The notes under the pieces were generated by a model. It worked only from the letters and a program-made list of their open reading frames with translations. It was not told the origin of the DNA and searched no databases. A DNA stretch of 64,000 nucleotides, taken from contig NZ_JABLSJ010000013.1 of assembly GCF_013618635.1 (NCBI RefSeq), positions 36,521 to 100,520 on the forward strand, read 5' to 3'. The DNA comes from Thalassobacillus sp. CUG 92003 (GTDB lineage: Bacteria > Bacillota > Bacilli > Bacillales > Halobacillaceae). This document shows, piece after piece, positions 7,791 through 16,316 of this stretch. The translations under genes were made by a program, and so were the position numbers. Each line of letters starts with the position of its first letter. The stretch's first letter is position 1.

Positions 7791-8502
7791 TGCCAGACAT
7801 TTTTCTTTGATTTTGCCGGTAAAATTCATGGAAGATCTTCATTAACGCCCGTTTTTCTATTCTAGACACATAGCTCCTGGAAATCCCTAAATGCCGAGCA
7901 ATTTCTCTTTGCGTCTTTTCTTCGGATTCACCTAGTCCATAGCGGAAGATAATAACTTCCTTTTCTCTTTCATCAAGAATTTTAATAAAATCTTTAATTT
8001 TCTCTAGCTCCATATGAAGTTGGATCGTATCTACGATATCATCCAAATCCGCTTTCAGAATATCGATTAAACTGATCTCATTCCCCTCTTTATCCTGGCC
8101 GATCGGGTCTTGGAGAGACACATCTTTATTCGTCTTTTTCATCGCTCTTAAATGCATTAAAATTTCATTTTCAATACAACGCGCGGCGTATGTGGCAAGT
8201 TTCGTACCTTTTCCAAGGGAATAGCTTTCGATGCCTTTAATCAAACCAATAGTGCCGATTGAAATCAAATCCTCGGCATCTTCTTTCGTATTTTCGAATT
8301 TTTTAACGATATGTGCGACGAGGCGGAGGTTATGTTCAATTAACAAATTCCTTGCTTCAGGGTCTCCCTCCTGCATTTTTTTTAATTGTTTTGCTTCTTC
8401 CTCGGGAGGGAGTGGATTGGGAAATGCCTGATTTTTGACGTAGGATACAAAGAACAGCGATTCTTTAAATAGATAAAGTAGTGAGGCGAATAAACCGGTC
8501 AT
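7783..8502 (-). CDS. sigK: RNA polymerase sporulation sigma factor K, intact
   Basis: Late mother-cell sigma factor controlling coat and cortex genes. The 239-residue protein carries the N-terminal pro-sequence ([20 protein letters not shown]), removed in B. subtilis by SpoIVFB between Ser and Tyr of VSYVKN. Then come region 2 ([44 protein letters not shown]) and region 4 with the helix-turn-helix [21 protein letters not shown]. The reading frame is continuous, unlike the B. subtilis 168 gene, which is split by the skin element. The ATG at 8502 has AAAGGAGG eight bases upstream. It lies near sda, as in B. subtilis. Confidence 0.97.
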   Translation of the reverse strand: MTGLFASLLYLFKESLFFVSYVKNQAFPNPLPPEEEAKQLKKMQEGDPEARNLLIEHNLRLVAHIVKKFENTKEDAEDLISIGTIGLIKGIESYSLGKGTKLATYAARCIENEILMHLRAMKKTNKDVSLQDPIGQDKEGNEISLIDILKADLDDIVDTIQLHMELEKIKDFIKILDEREKEVIIFRYGLGESEEKTQREIARHLGISRSYVSRIEKRALMKIFHEFYRQNQRKMSGNG

Positions 8503-8552
8503 CCATACAAACCTCCTTTATCAGCTTTTGGGCGTCTGCCTACGCCTTTTTA

Positions 8553-8581
8553 CATACTTATGAGCTGATTGAGGTTTGTGT
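8553..8581 (-). promoter_or_regulatory. Weak candidate sporulation (sigma-E/K type) promoter for sigK
   Basis: On the minus strand an AC dinucleotide (8580-8581) is followed after 17 bases by CATAAGTAT (CATA at 8559-8562), resembling the sigma-K layout AC-N16/17-CATA. The downstream half of the -10 does not match well. Confidence 0.25.
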
Positions 8582-8592
8582 GCCTGTATTAT

Positions 8593-8628
8593 AAAAAAAC
8601 CCTTTATCATAATTTATCTGATAAAGGG
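8593..8628 (-). terminator. Intrinsic terminator of the mrp operon
   Basis: Perfect 10-bp stem CCCTTTATCA/TGATAAAGGG; reading leftward it is followed by seven T residues. It lies just after the mrpG stop. Confidence 0.92.
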
Positions 8629-8636
8629 GGGAGGGT

Positions 8637-9014
8637 TTATTCATTGGAATGTTCAGTGGATCGCTTCGTTTTCTTTAAGTCATCTTTGACACTATGCTCC
8701 CATAACTGCACGCCATTATGGTAGGCAGCTCTACCGATGACATGGCCGGAAACGGGCGCGGTAAGAAGGACAAATACGATACTTAATAACAGCTTTCCGC
8801 TTACCAGGTCGTATTCGATAAACAAATATAAGAAGGCTCCGATCATAATACCGGCTACACCGAGTGTTGCACTTTTAGTAGCCGCATGAAGCCTGTTATA
8901 CACATCGGGAAAACGGATAATGCCGAGGGATGCTGAGAAAATAAAAAAGGTGCCACTCAGTAGGAAAAAGCATATTAAGAGATCGATGAGTAAGTTAATC
9001 CATGTCCCGCTCAA
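8637..9014 (-). CDS. mrpG: Mrp antiporter subunit G
   Basis: Small membrane subunit of the Mrp Na+(Li+)/H+ antiporter, with three hydrophobic segments and the family signature FRFPDVYNRLHAATKSATLG-like segment (here IIRFPDVYNRLHAATKSATL). I prefer the TTG at 9014 (about 125 residues), with AAAGGGTG six bases upstream; a GTG at 9023 would place the ribosome site directly against the start. The C-terminus is basic and hydrophilic. Its start lies inside the mrpF end. Last gene of the operon. Confidence 0.94.
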   Translation of the reverse strand: MSGTWINLLIDLLICFFLLSGTFFIFSASLGIIRFPDVYNRLHAATKSATLGVAGIMIGAFLYLFIEYDLVSGKLLLSIVFVLLTAPVSGHVIGRAAYHNGVQLWEHSVKDDLKKTKRSTEHSNE

Positions 9015-9306
9015 TGATAACACCCTTTTCTAAGAATTTAGCTAACGCAACAGTACCAATGAATAATAAAATGCCGATCAGTAGAATGACATCATTGAAT
9101 TTGGTGGTCACTAACAGAATGGCAAGCAGACCGGCAATGCCCATCAAATTAACACCAATACTGTCGAGTGATACGGCACGATCTGGGTTAGTCGGGCCTT
9201 TGATTGTACGATATAGCAACATGACAATCGAGATGGAAATAACGACAATACAAATGGTTGTTACGATTTGTATGAGCGATTGGGTAACGTCTAAAATATC
9301 AGCCAT
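8995..9306 (-). CDS. mrpF: Mrp antiporter subunit F
   Basis: Three-segment membrane subunit (103 residues) of the Mrp complex. The conserved segment RTIKGPTNPDRAVSLDSIGV lies between the first and second membrane spans, typical of MrpF/MnhF. The ATG at 9306 overlaps the mrpE stop by one base (TAATG) and has GGAGGTGA eight bases upstream, so translation is coupled. Confidence 0.95.
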   Translation of the reverse strand: MADILDVTQSLIQIVTTICIVVISISIVMLLYRTIKGPTNPDRAVSLDSIGVNLMGIAGLLAILLVTTKFNDVILLIGILLFIGTVALAKFLEKGVIIERDMD

Positions 9307-9782
9307 TATCTCGTCACCTCCATGATTGCATTTTCGAATTTCTCTTTAATATCATTGATCGATTCCTCAACATCCGGAAGATCCATCGCATGGACATAAA
9401 TTGTGCTATGGTCGTCACTGACTGCTAGGGAAAGCGTGCCTGGAGTCAATGATATCAGGTTGGCAAGCAGTGTAATTTCCCAATTACTCTTCAATTCAAT
9501 CGGCAGGGCGAATATGCCAGGCTCCATATCGAGTTTTGGTTTGTAGGCGAATTTAAGAATTTCAAAGTTGGATAAAATAAGCTCGCGAATGAACAACAGA
9601 ATAAGCTTGAGTACGTTGATGGCACGTCTCATATAAAAGGCGTCCGGGATAAAGCGGCGAAACATAAAGAGCAAGCCCACACCAAGTAAGTACCCAACGA
9701 AAAACGTTGAGAAATCATAGGTTTCACTCAAGAACATCCACATGATAGCTATGATGATATTTAAGACAATTTGGAATGGCAT
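9306..9782 (-). CDS. mrpE: Mrp antiporter subunit E
   Basis: Subunit E (158 residues) of the Mrp antiporter, with an N-terminal membrane hairpin and a C-terminal cytoplasmic domain. Family markers are FFVGYLLGVGLLFMFRR, LIRELILSNFEILKFAYKP-type sequence and LISLTPGTLSLAVSDD. In alkaliphilic Bacillus MrpE is reported to be dispensable for basal activity but to improve it. AAAGGAG stands before the ATG at 9782, seven bases after mrpD ends. Confidence 0.95.
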   Translation of the reverse strand: MPFQIVLNIIIAIMWMFLSETYDFSTFFVGYLLGVGLLFMFRRFIPDAFYMRRAINVLKLILLFIRELILSNFEILKFAYKPKLDMEPGIFALPIELKSNWEITLLANLISLTPGTLSLAVSDDHSTIYVHAMDLPDVEESINDIKEKFENAIMEVTR

Positions 9783-9788
9783 AATGGT

Positions 9789-11270
9789 TTACTCCTTTAA
9801 AATCGACTCTATATAGAGGTCAGGGTTCATCAAGTATTCAGCCATGGATTGGACACTAGGGTAAACCCATTCAGCTCCCAAGCCTAACAGGACTGAAAAT
9901 GTAAGCAAAAATGCAATCGGCCAAGTGAATGGTGCAGTTTTCACAGGTTTGGTAGGCAGAACATCGGATTTTTCTCCCCAGAATCCTTTGACGAAGATAC
10001 GAATCATGGAGAATAGGATCAATAAACTTGTAATCAACCCTGTAATGACAATAAGCAGTTCTTCTTGAGCGACACCGCCTTGGAGAAGCAGCAATTTGCC
10101 TATAAATCCGCTGAAAGGTGGAATACCTGCGAGTACGAGGGAGGCAATAAATAACATCCAGCCTAGTACGGGATAGTGATGAATCAGTCCGCCCATTTTA
10201 CGCAAGTCTGAGGTGCCTGCTACATAGGCGATTGCCCCGACAATGAGAAACAAACTTCCTTTAATAATCATATCATGAACAAGGTAATAGAGGGTTCCGC
10301 TAATTGAAGTTTCCGTAAATAAGCCGATCCCCATCAGCATAAATCCAACCGCCGGTATAATGTTGTAAGCCACAATCAATTTAATATTGTGGGTGGAGAG
10401 GGCGCCGATGACACCGAATATCATCGTGAGAGCAGCCAGATAAATGAACAATGTATGGGTTAGGTTTGGATCATGCACAAATATTAACGTGAATGTCCGA
10501 AGAATCGCATAAATGCCCACCTTCGTCAATAATGCACCGAATAAAGCGGAGACGACCGGGTTTGGCACGATATAGGGATTGGGGAGCCAGTAATAAAGCG
10601 GAAAGATCGCCGCTTTTGTGGCAAATACAAAGAAGAACAGAATGCCAATTACTGTTAGGATACCGGCCTGGTCCACTTCCTGAACACGCTGGGCGATTTG
10701 AGCCATATTCACTGTCCCCACAATCGCGTATAAGAAAGCGATCGTTGTTACGAATAACATCGAAGAAAAGACGTTGATCAGTACATATTTCAAAGATTCT
10801 CTTAATTGGACTTTTCCATTGCCTAAGACAATTAAACCGTAAGAAGCCATCAGTAAGACTTCAAAAAATACGAATAAGTTGAATAAATCCCCCGTTAGAA
10901 ATGCCCCGCTGACACCGGTGATCAGTAAGAAAAAGAAGGGATAGAAATAAAAACGTTCCTGTTTTTCTGTTAAAGAAACTGGAGCAAAAAAGACACAGGC
11001 AACTGCCACGATATTGGTCGTAAGGACCAGCGTCATAGCAAGTGAATCAGCTACTATGATAATACCGTAGGGCGCTTTCCAGGCTCCAGTTTCAAGAATG
11101 ATTGAGCCAGATTGGTACACCAGGTAACACAACCATGAAACGAACAGCAATTGAGCTACTGTAATAATCTTTGCGAGCGAACGGACAAGCGGAATGTGTT
11201 TGTTTAAAAATGCGAGCAAAATGCCTGCGATAAACGGTATTAGAATTGGCAAAATCGCTAAGTTACTCAT
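9789..11270 (-). CDS. mrpD: Mrp antiporter subunit D
   Basis: Large membrane subunit (493 residues, about 14 spans), homologous to the proton-pumping subunits of respiratory complex I (NuoM/N). The glutamate in NLFVFFEVLL is at position 137, the residue essential in Bacillus MrpD, and the conserved lysines lie in FATKAAIFPLYYWLPNPY. The ATG lies in an 8-base overlap with mrpC. Together with MrpA it is thought to form the ion-translocating core. Confidence 0.96.
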   Translation of the reverse strand: MSNLAILPILIPFIAGILLAFLNKHIPLVRSLAKIITVAQLLFVSWLCYLVYQSGSIILETGAWKAPYGIIIVADSLAMTLVLTTNIVAVACVFFAPVSLTEKQERFYFYPFFFLLITGVSGAFLTGDLFNLFVFFEVLLMASYGLIVLGNGKVQLRESLKYVLINVFSSMLFVTTIAFLYAIVGTVNMAQIAQRVQEVDQAGILTVIGILFFFVFATKAAIFPLYYWLPNPYIVPNPVVSALFGALLTKVGIYAILRTFTLIFVHDPNLTHTLFIYLAALTMIFGVIGALSTHNIKLIVAYNIIPAVGFMLMGIGLFTETSISGTLYYLVHDMIIKGSLFLIVGAIAYVAGTSDLRKMGGLIHHYPVLGWMLFIASLVLAGIPPFSGFIGKLLLLQGGVAQEELLIVITGLITSLLILFSMIRIFVKGFWGEKSDVLPTKPVKTAPFTWPIAFLLTFSVLLGLGAEWVYPSVQSMAEYLMNPDLYIESILKE

Positions 11271-11601
11271 GTTCGTTACCCCTTAATTCTTCCATATTAT
11301 CTGTCCCTGTGATACGGGATGCACGGTAAGCCAAGACGAGCAGCAAGCTGGTAACCCCGAAGCTAATGACGATGGATGTCAATATTAATGCTTGAGGCAG
11401 TGGATCAGCATAGTCTTCAATCCCTTCCGTTAAAATCGGAGGAGCGCCACGTTTTAAACCAGCCATCGTTAAGATGAAGAGATGGGCGCCATGGGAGACT
11501 AATGCGGTACCGATGATAATGCGGAGCATCTGCTTTTGAAGTATATTATAGATGCCAGTTGCAAATAGAATACCTGCTAACACAGACATGATAATTTCCA
11601 T
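11263..11601 (-). CDS. mrpC: Mrp antiporter subunit C
   Basis: Three-span subunit (112 residues), homologous to NuoK of complex I. Conserved GTALVSHGAHLFILTMAG and DPLPQALILTSIVISFG are present. The ATG at 11601 has AGGAGGG six bases upstream and lies only two bases after the mrpA stop. In seven-gene Mrp operons mrpB stands at exactly this junction; here there is no room for it. Confidence 0.96.
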   Translation of the reverse strand: MEIIMSVLAGILFATGIYNILQKQMLRIIIGTALVSHGAHLFILTMAGLKRGAPPILTEGIEDYADPLPQALILTSIVISFGVTSLLLVLAYRASRITGTDNMEELRGNEHE

Positions 11602-11603
11602 GA

Positions 11604-13940
11604 CTATCCCTCCTCATCCTTATGACGTCTTAAACGAACTAATCCATAAATGGCGAAAGCTGCTATGCCTAAGACTGTAATTTCCAGCACGGTATCAAGT
11701 CCACGCATGTCAACTAAAATGACGTTGACCACATTATCTCCGCCGCCTAATGAGTGTGACGTTTTCAAAAAGTAGTCAGAGATGGAATCGAACGCTTTAC
11801 TGCTATGTGCAGAAATCCCGATCATACTCATCAGAGCACCGAACCCGATGGCTATCGTCAGATTCAAGGATTTCTTCCGTTTCGTTTCCGTTTTCTTTTC
11901 AAGCTGAGGCATGTGATAAAACGCCAACAAGAATAAAGCGACCGTAACGGTTTCAATGATCAACTGTGTCAAGGCCAGGTCTGGAGCCCGGTAGAGCACA
12001 AATAAAATAGCGAGGCCATACCCAACGACACCAAGAATCAAAATAGCAGCGATCCGGTTATTGGTGATGATCGTTCCAACTGCTGCAATCACCATCGTAA
12101 GAGCGATGAAGATTTCAGGAGCCGTCAAGGCTGATAAGTCCTCGTTTGATATCGTGAATGAGCCGGTTATCGCCATAATTGAAAAGGTGACAATAATGAT
12201 AGCTCCGATGATTAATCGGACGTAGCGTGCTAATGAACCATTCATATAGCCGTTTGTAATCGCAGTTGAATAAGTTTCAGTACGTTTTACTGTCCCATCA
12301 TAGAAGGAATTGAGACTTAATTTGCCCGGCAATATGCGGTAAACGCCCTGCCATTTAGGACGTGACAGCGCCAGAATGGTTCCAAACGCCAGGACAGCCA
12401 AAGACATAATCAATGGGAGTTTGATGCCGTGCCAAAAACTGATCGATTTATCTATATCTCCTGCTTTAATACTATCCGCTGCATGAGAGATAAACGGTTG
12501 GTTGATAAGTTCAGGAAATAAGCCGATGACAATGACACCTAGTACGAGGACTGCAGGTGCTACGAGCATGCCTATCGGAGCTTCGTGCGGTTTTTTCGGG
12601 AGTTTGTCCATATTGGATTCCCCTCTGAAAGTCCCAAAGAAAAAATACATGGAATAGACAAAAGTGAAAATACTTCCGATAACTGCCAAGTAAGGCAAAA
12701 TGGATTGCATGATGGCCACAGCACCTTGCGCCCCTTCATTAAAGTGAATGGAAGCATCGAAAAACAATTCTTTACTGTAGAACCCATTCAAGAAGGGAAG
12801 GGGTACACCTGCCATCGAAAATGATGCGATTACAGCCAGTGTGGCTGTGATAGGCAGGAACGTCATCAATCCGCCGAGATTACGTATATCCCGCGTACCT
12901 GTTTCGTGATCCACTATACCGGCCACCATAAATAAACTTCCTTTGAATGTTGCGTGATTCAAGATGTGAAATACGGCAGCAAATATGGCCATATCCGTAC
13001 CAAACCCTAACATAGCCATAATCATGCCTAATTGGCTGATCGTGGAGAAGGCAAGGATGGCTTTCAAATCGGTCTGCCTTACGGCCATATATGACCCCCA
13101 GCACAGTGTTATGATTCCAAACCCGCTAACGAAGAGAAAAAACCATTCTGAACCTGTCAGCATTGGAGAAAAGCGGGCAATTAGAAATAAACCGGCTTTA
13201 ACCATTGTTGCTGAGTGCAAGTAGGCACTGACGGGAGTTGGCGCTTCCATAGCATCAGGCAGCCAGATGTGAAAAGGGAATTGAGCCGATTTTGTAAAGG
13301 CCCCTAACAATAAAAAGGTGAGTATCATTGGAAAATACTCATGGTTTAAAATCAATTCCTGTTGCTCGATCATGCCTTGAATGCTGGCTGTGCCCGTAAT
13401 CACTTGCATGAAGATCAATCCACCCAGCAAGCTCAGCCCCCCAAAGACGGTAATGAGCATGGATTTCAATGCGCCATATCTTGAGCGTTCCCGATGATTC
13501 CAGAATCCGATCAACAGAAAGGATGAGAGAGACGTGAACTCCCAGAACGTATATAAAACATAAACGTTATCAGAAAGCACAACGCCAAGCATAGATCCCA
13601 TAAACAATAGGAAAAAGACGTAAAATTGTCCGAGCTGTTCCGAGGTATGTAAATAATAGATAGAGTAGAACGCAACCAACGTTCCAATTCCGCTGATTAA
13701 TAATAAAAACAGTAAACTTAGCCCATCGAGGTGAAACAAGATATTCATATTCATTGAGGGAATCCAGCTGTATTCCCGTGTAACGGGTTCAAATCCCGCG
13801 CCAATGAACTGTATGAAATAAATAAACACGGCAAGCGGGATGAGCGTAACGAAAATACCTGTGTGGACCTTTTCTTTCCATTTACTAATCAATGGAATAA
13901 AAAGTGCTGCAATAAAAGGTAATAAAACAGATGTAAGCAT
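11604..13940 (-). CDS. mrpA: Mrp antiporter subunit A
   Basis: Largest subunit (778 residues, slightly shorter than the roughly 800 of B. subtilis), homologous to NuoL with an extra C-terminal part. The essential glutamate lies in YTFWEFTSLSSF (about 134); lysine-bearing TKSAQFPFHIWLPDAMEAPT follows. The C-terminal domain with RAPDLALTQLIIETVTVALF and NVILVDMRGLDTVLEITVLG is present, so this is a complete MrpA and not an A-B fusion: the MrpB signature PGGGF is nowhere in it. AAGGGAGG precedes the ATG. First gene of the operon. Confidence 0.96.
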   Translation of the reverse strand: MLTSVLLPFIAALFIPLISKWKEKVHTGIFVTLIPLAVFIYFIQFIGAGFEPVTREYSWIPSMNMNILFHLDGLSLLFLLLISGIGTLVAFYSIYYLHTSEQLGQFYVFFLLFMGSMLGVVLSDNVYVLYTFWEFTSLSSFLLIGFWNHRERSRYGALKSMLITVFGGLSLLGGLIFMQVITGTASIQGMIEQQELILNHEYFPMILTFLLLGAFTKSAQFPFHIWLPDAMEAPTPVSAYLHSATMVKAGLFLIARFSPMLTGSEWFFLFVSGFGIITLCWGSYMAVRQTDLKAILAFSTISQLGMIMAMLGFGTDMAIFAAVFHILNHATFKGSLFMVAGIVDHETGTRDIRNLGGLMTFLPITATLAVIASFSMAGVPLPFLNGFYSKELFFDASIHFNEGAQGAVAIMQSILPYLAVIGSIFTFVYSMYFFFGTFRGESNMDKLPKKPHEAPIGMLVAPAVLVLGVIVIGLFPELINQPFISHAADSIKAGDIDKSISFWHGIKLPLIMSLAVLAFGTILALSRPKWQGVYRILPGKLSLNSFYDGTVKRTETYSTAITNGYMNGSLARYVRLIIGAIIIVTFSIMAITGSFTISNEDLSALTAPEIFIALTMVIAAVGTIITNNRIAAILILGVVGYGLAILFVLYRAPDLALTQLIIETVTVALFLLAFYHMPQLEKKTETKRKKSLNLTIAIGFGALMSMIGISAHSSKAFDSISDYFLKTSHSLGGGDNVVNVILVDMRGLDTVLEITVLGIAAFAIYGLVRLRRHKDEEG

Positions 13941-14037
13941 CTGGGTGGTCCTCCCTTGATCAAACGGTCATTAATTAGTCGATTCTCTCAATTGTAATCA
14001 ATAAACAGGGGTTTAATCAACTGAATTCCCCCAACCC

Positions 14038-14065
14038 ATTCTAGGATTTTACGATTTTATGACAA
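14038..14065 (-). promoter_or_regulatory. Sigma-A promoter for the mrp operon
   Basis: Minus-strand TTGTCA (14060-14065), 16-base spacer, TAGAAT (14038-14043), each a 5/6 match, about 100 bases before mrpA. A second candidate (TTGATT, 18 bases, TACAAT) lies nearer the gene. Confidence 0.55.
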
Positions 14066-14117
14066 ATAATCAGGGAAAGTACAGAATATATGACAGGAAT
14101 GGAAGCTTATGGGGTAT

Positions 14118-14147
14118 AAAAAACGTACATGGGTTCACCATGTACGT
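14118..14147 (-). terminator. Intrinsic terminator after sda
   Basis: Perfect 10-bp stem ACGTACATGG/CCATGTACGT with a five-base loop; reading leftward it ends in six T residues. It closes sda upstream of the mrp promoter. Confidence 0.9.
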
Positions 14148-14173
14148 CACAGCTAAAGTTATAGGGATTTGGT

Positions 14174-14326
14174 TTAACCTGCTTCTTTTGCAGTAGAATG
14201 CTTGAGGTGCAGCAGTGAGCGGCGAATAATTTCCTGTTCCATCAATTCGATAAACTCTGGACTTAAGTTCAATTCACGAGCTTTTTGATAAGACTCTATA
14301 AGTAAAGGGTCGGGAATATGATCCAT
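14174..14326 (-). CDS. sda: Sporulation histidine kinase inhibitor Sda
   Basis: A 50-residue checkpoint protein that in B. subtilis binds the KinA dimerisation domain and stops the sporulation phosphorelay while DNA replication is initiating or damaged. The signature [20 protein letters not shown] followed by [13 protein letters not shown] matches the two-helix Sda hairpin. The start at 14326 has AAAGGTGA eight bases upstream; a longer frame to 14365 is not supported. Upstream lie a sigma-A-type promoter and a cluster of DnaA boxes, the arrangement expected if replication status controls its transcription. It keeps the B. subtilis position before yqeG. Confidence 0.93.
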   Translation of the reverse strand: MDHIPDPLLIESYQKARELNLSPEFIELMEQEIIRRSLLHLKHSTAKEAG

Positions 14327-14367
14327 GTTCATGTCACCTTTGTGACCCACACCTCCCTGTTTCATGA

Positions 14368-14396
14368 TTCATATAAACGTTTTTCTAAATGTGCAA
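14368..14396 (-). promoter_or_regulatory. Candidate sigma-A promoter for sda
   Basis: Minus-strand TTGCAC (14391-14396), 17-base spacer, TATGAA (14368-14373), 42 bases before the sda start. The nearest DnaA boxes lie about 40 bases upstream. Confidence 0.5.
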
Positions 14397-14437
14397 AATA
14401 ACCTTATCATGAATCTATAGACTGAACAACTATTCAC

Positions 14438-14537
14438 TTATCTACAGGCAGTTGTAGATAAGTTGTGAGTAACAATTGCTAAACCTTGTCAATGTAATAC
14501 GAAAAGCATGTTAATTTTGTGTATAAACTTATCCACA
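14438..14537. promoter_or_regulatory. Cluster of DnaA boxes between sda and yqeG
   Basis: Five DnaA-box-like 9-mers lie within 100 bases. Perfect TTATNCACA matches are TTATCCACA on the plus strand (14529-14537) and TTATACACA on the minus strand (14518-14526), facing each other two bases apart. One-mismatch TTATCTACA occurs on plus (14438-14446) and minus (14453-14461) as an inverted pair, and a weaker TTACTCACA on minus (14464-14472). In B. subtilis DnaA binds upstream of sda in this same place. The rest of the 350-base sda-yqeG gap holds the two promoters and no gene. Confidence 0.8.
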
Positions 14538-14602
14538 AGCAAAGTATTGTAGGATATTGTCGAACGATTTTTGTTCTTTTTGTAAAAAGAGATCAGTTTG
14601 CT

Positions 14603-14631
14603 TTGAACACAGCAGGGAATTTGTTTATGAT
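14603..14631 (+). promoter_or_regulatory. Sigma-A promoter for the yqeG-yqeM operon
   Basis: TTGAAC (14603-14608), 17-base spacer, TATGAT (14626-14631), 47 bases before the yqeG start. Confidence 0.6.
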
Positions 14632-14678
14632 GAGTAAGGAGAAATTAACGGTAATACAACTGAATGAGGTGAAACGGT

Positions 14679-15206
14679 TTGCTAAAGTTTCTTTTGCCTA
14701 ATGAACATGTAAGCAGCGTATTTGATATTGACCCCAAGCAATTGAAAGATAAGGGGGTCAAGGGGATCATTACAGACTTGGATAATACGTTGGTCGCTTG
14801 GAATGTTGTCGATGCCACCCCGGCGATCGTTAAGTGGTTTCAATCGATGGACGAGCATGGCATTAAAGTGACCATTGCTTCAAATAATAAACAAAAGCGA
14901 GTCAAAGTGTTTTCAGAGCCACTTGATACGAGCTTTATTTATAGTGCGCGGAAACCATTGTCAAAAGCTTTTAAAAAAGCTCAAAAGCAGATGAATGTCG
15001 ATAAAGAAGAAATTGTGGTCATAGGTGATCAAATCATGACTGATGTAATCGGAGGAAATATGGCTGGATTTCATACGATTTTAGTGGTTCCGGTTGTTGA
15101 ATCGGACGGGTTGGTCACGAAATTCAACCGGAAAATTGAGCGGCGAATATTAAGTTGGATGAGAAAACAAGGTAAAATAACGTGGGAAAGGAATGATCGC
15201 CAATGA
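14679..15206 (+). CDS. yqeG: HAD-family phosphatase YqeG
   Basis: HAD-superfamily IIIA hydrolase (175 residues) of the YqeG/Gep4 family. The catalytic motif I is DLDNTLV (about 34-40), motif II lies in TIASNN, the lysine in ARKPLSKAF and motif III in VVIGDQIMTDVIGG. Yeast Gep4 is a phosphatidylglycerol-phosphate phosphatase, but the bacterial substrate is not firmly settled. TTG start at 14679 with ATGAGGTG seven bases upstream. First gene of a tight operon; it overlaps yqeH by four bases. Confidence 0.93.
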   Translation: MLKFLLPNEHVSSVFDIDPKQLKDKGVKGIITDLDNTLVAWNVVDATPAIVKWFQSMDEHGIKVTIASNNKQKRVKVFSEPLDTSFIYSARKPLSKAFKKAQKQMNVDKEEIVVIGDQIMTDVIGGNMAGFHTILVVPVVESDGLVTKFNRKIERRILSWMRKQGKITWERNDRQ

Positions 15207-16303
15207 GTGTCACGATATGCCAAGGGTGCGGAGCAGAAATTCAATCGGAAGATCCTGCACAACCAGGCTATGCGCCTCCTTCAGCACTTCAAAGGGAAGA
15301 TGTCATTTGCAAACGTTGCTTCAGATTGAAGCATTATAATGAAGTGCAGGATATCCCTTATCAGGATGATGCCTTCTTAACGATGCTGCATCAAATTGGC
15401 GATCGGGATGCCCTTGTGGTGAACATCGTTGATATCTTTGATTTTAATGGGAGTTTTCTCCCGGGGTTGAGCCGATTGACCGGTCATAACCCTGTCTTGC
15501 TGGTGGGTAATAAAATGGACATTCTACCTAAAGCTGTTAATCACAACCGGGTAAAACAATGGCTGAGGCAGGAAGCTAAAGAGCAAGGTTTGCTCGTAAA
15601 AGATGTGGAACTTGTCTCGGCTGAAAAAGGCCACGGTATGGAGCAGTTGATGGGGGTAATCGATCGACTTCGCGACCATCGTGATGTTTACGTAGTCGGT
15701 ACAACGAATGTGGGCAAGTCTACTTTTATTAACCGTTTGATCGAGTATTCCTCAGGCATGAAGGATGCGATTACAACATCGTATTTCCCCGGGACCACAC
15801 TCGGGTTTATAGATATCTCCCTTGATGATGAAAGCGCCTTGTTTGATACCCCGGGCATCATTCAACGCCATCAAATGGCTCATTATGTCTCAGAACGCGA
15901 TTTAAAAATCATCACGCCTCATAAAGAAATAAAACCGCGGAATTATCAATTGCAGGCCGGACAAACCCTCTACTTTGGAGGACTGGCACGGATGGATTTT
16001 GAAAAAGGGGATCCATCTTCTTTTGTCTGTTATTTCGCAAATGAGCTGGTGATTCATCGAACTAAAACAGAGAATGCCGAGCATTTATATACGCAGCACC
16101 TTGGAGAACTACTCTCACCGCCAGATGAGAAGTCGATTGACATGCTGCCCAGGTTAAAACCGCACACATTTTCAATAGAACATGATAAAACGGATATCGT
16201 TATCTCCGGGCTTGGATGGATTACAATACCTCATGCCGGGGTGACGGTAACGATCCATGCACCATCAGGGGTCAAAGTGGCCCTGCGCGAATCTTTGATA
16301 TAG
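15203..16303 (+). CDS. yqeH: Ribosome biogenesis GTPase YqeH
   Basis: Circularly permuted GTPase needed for assembly of the 30S ribosomal subunit. The 366-residue protein begins with a zinc finger (CQGC at 6-9 and CKRC at 36-39), then shows G4 NKMD (103-106) before the G1 loop GTTNVGKST (166-174) and G3 DTPG (215-218), the reordered motif layout typical of the family. The C-terminal domain probably binds RNA. The ATG overlaps the yqeG stop. Confidence 0.97.
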   Translation: MSVTICQGCGAEIQSEDPAQPGYAPPSALQREDVICKRCFRLKHYNEVQDIPYQDDAFLTMLHQIGDRDALVVNIVDIFDFNGSFLPGLSRLTGHNPVLLVGNKMDILPKAVNHNRVKQWLRQEAKEQGLLVKDVELVSAEKGHGMEQLMGVIDRLRDHRDVYVVGTTNVGKSTFINRLIEYSSGMKDAITTSYFPGTTLGFIDISLDDESALFDTPGIIQRHQMAHYVSERDLKIITPHKEIKPRNYQLQAGQTLYFGGLARMDFEKGDPSSFVCYFANELVIHRTKTENAEHLYTQHLGELLSPPDEKSIDMLPRLKPHTFSIEHDKTDIVISGLGWITIPHAGVTVTIHAPSGVKVALRESLI

Positions 16304-16316
16304 GAGGAACGAATAA

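Noticed and set aside
9002..9325. Plus-strand frames within the mrp operon (also 10493-10777)
   Set aside because: They are antisense to clear membrane-protein genes and have no start signals.
14519..14701. A 60-codon frame before yqeG
   Set aside because: It starts inside the DnaA box pair, has no ribosome site and overlaps the yqeG start in another frame; composition looks non-coding.
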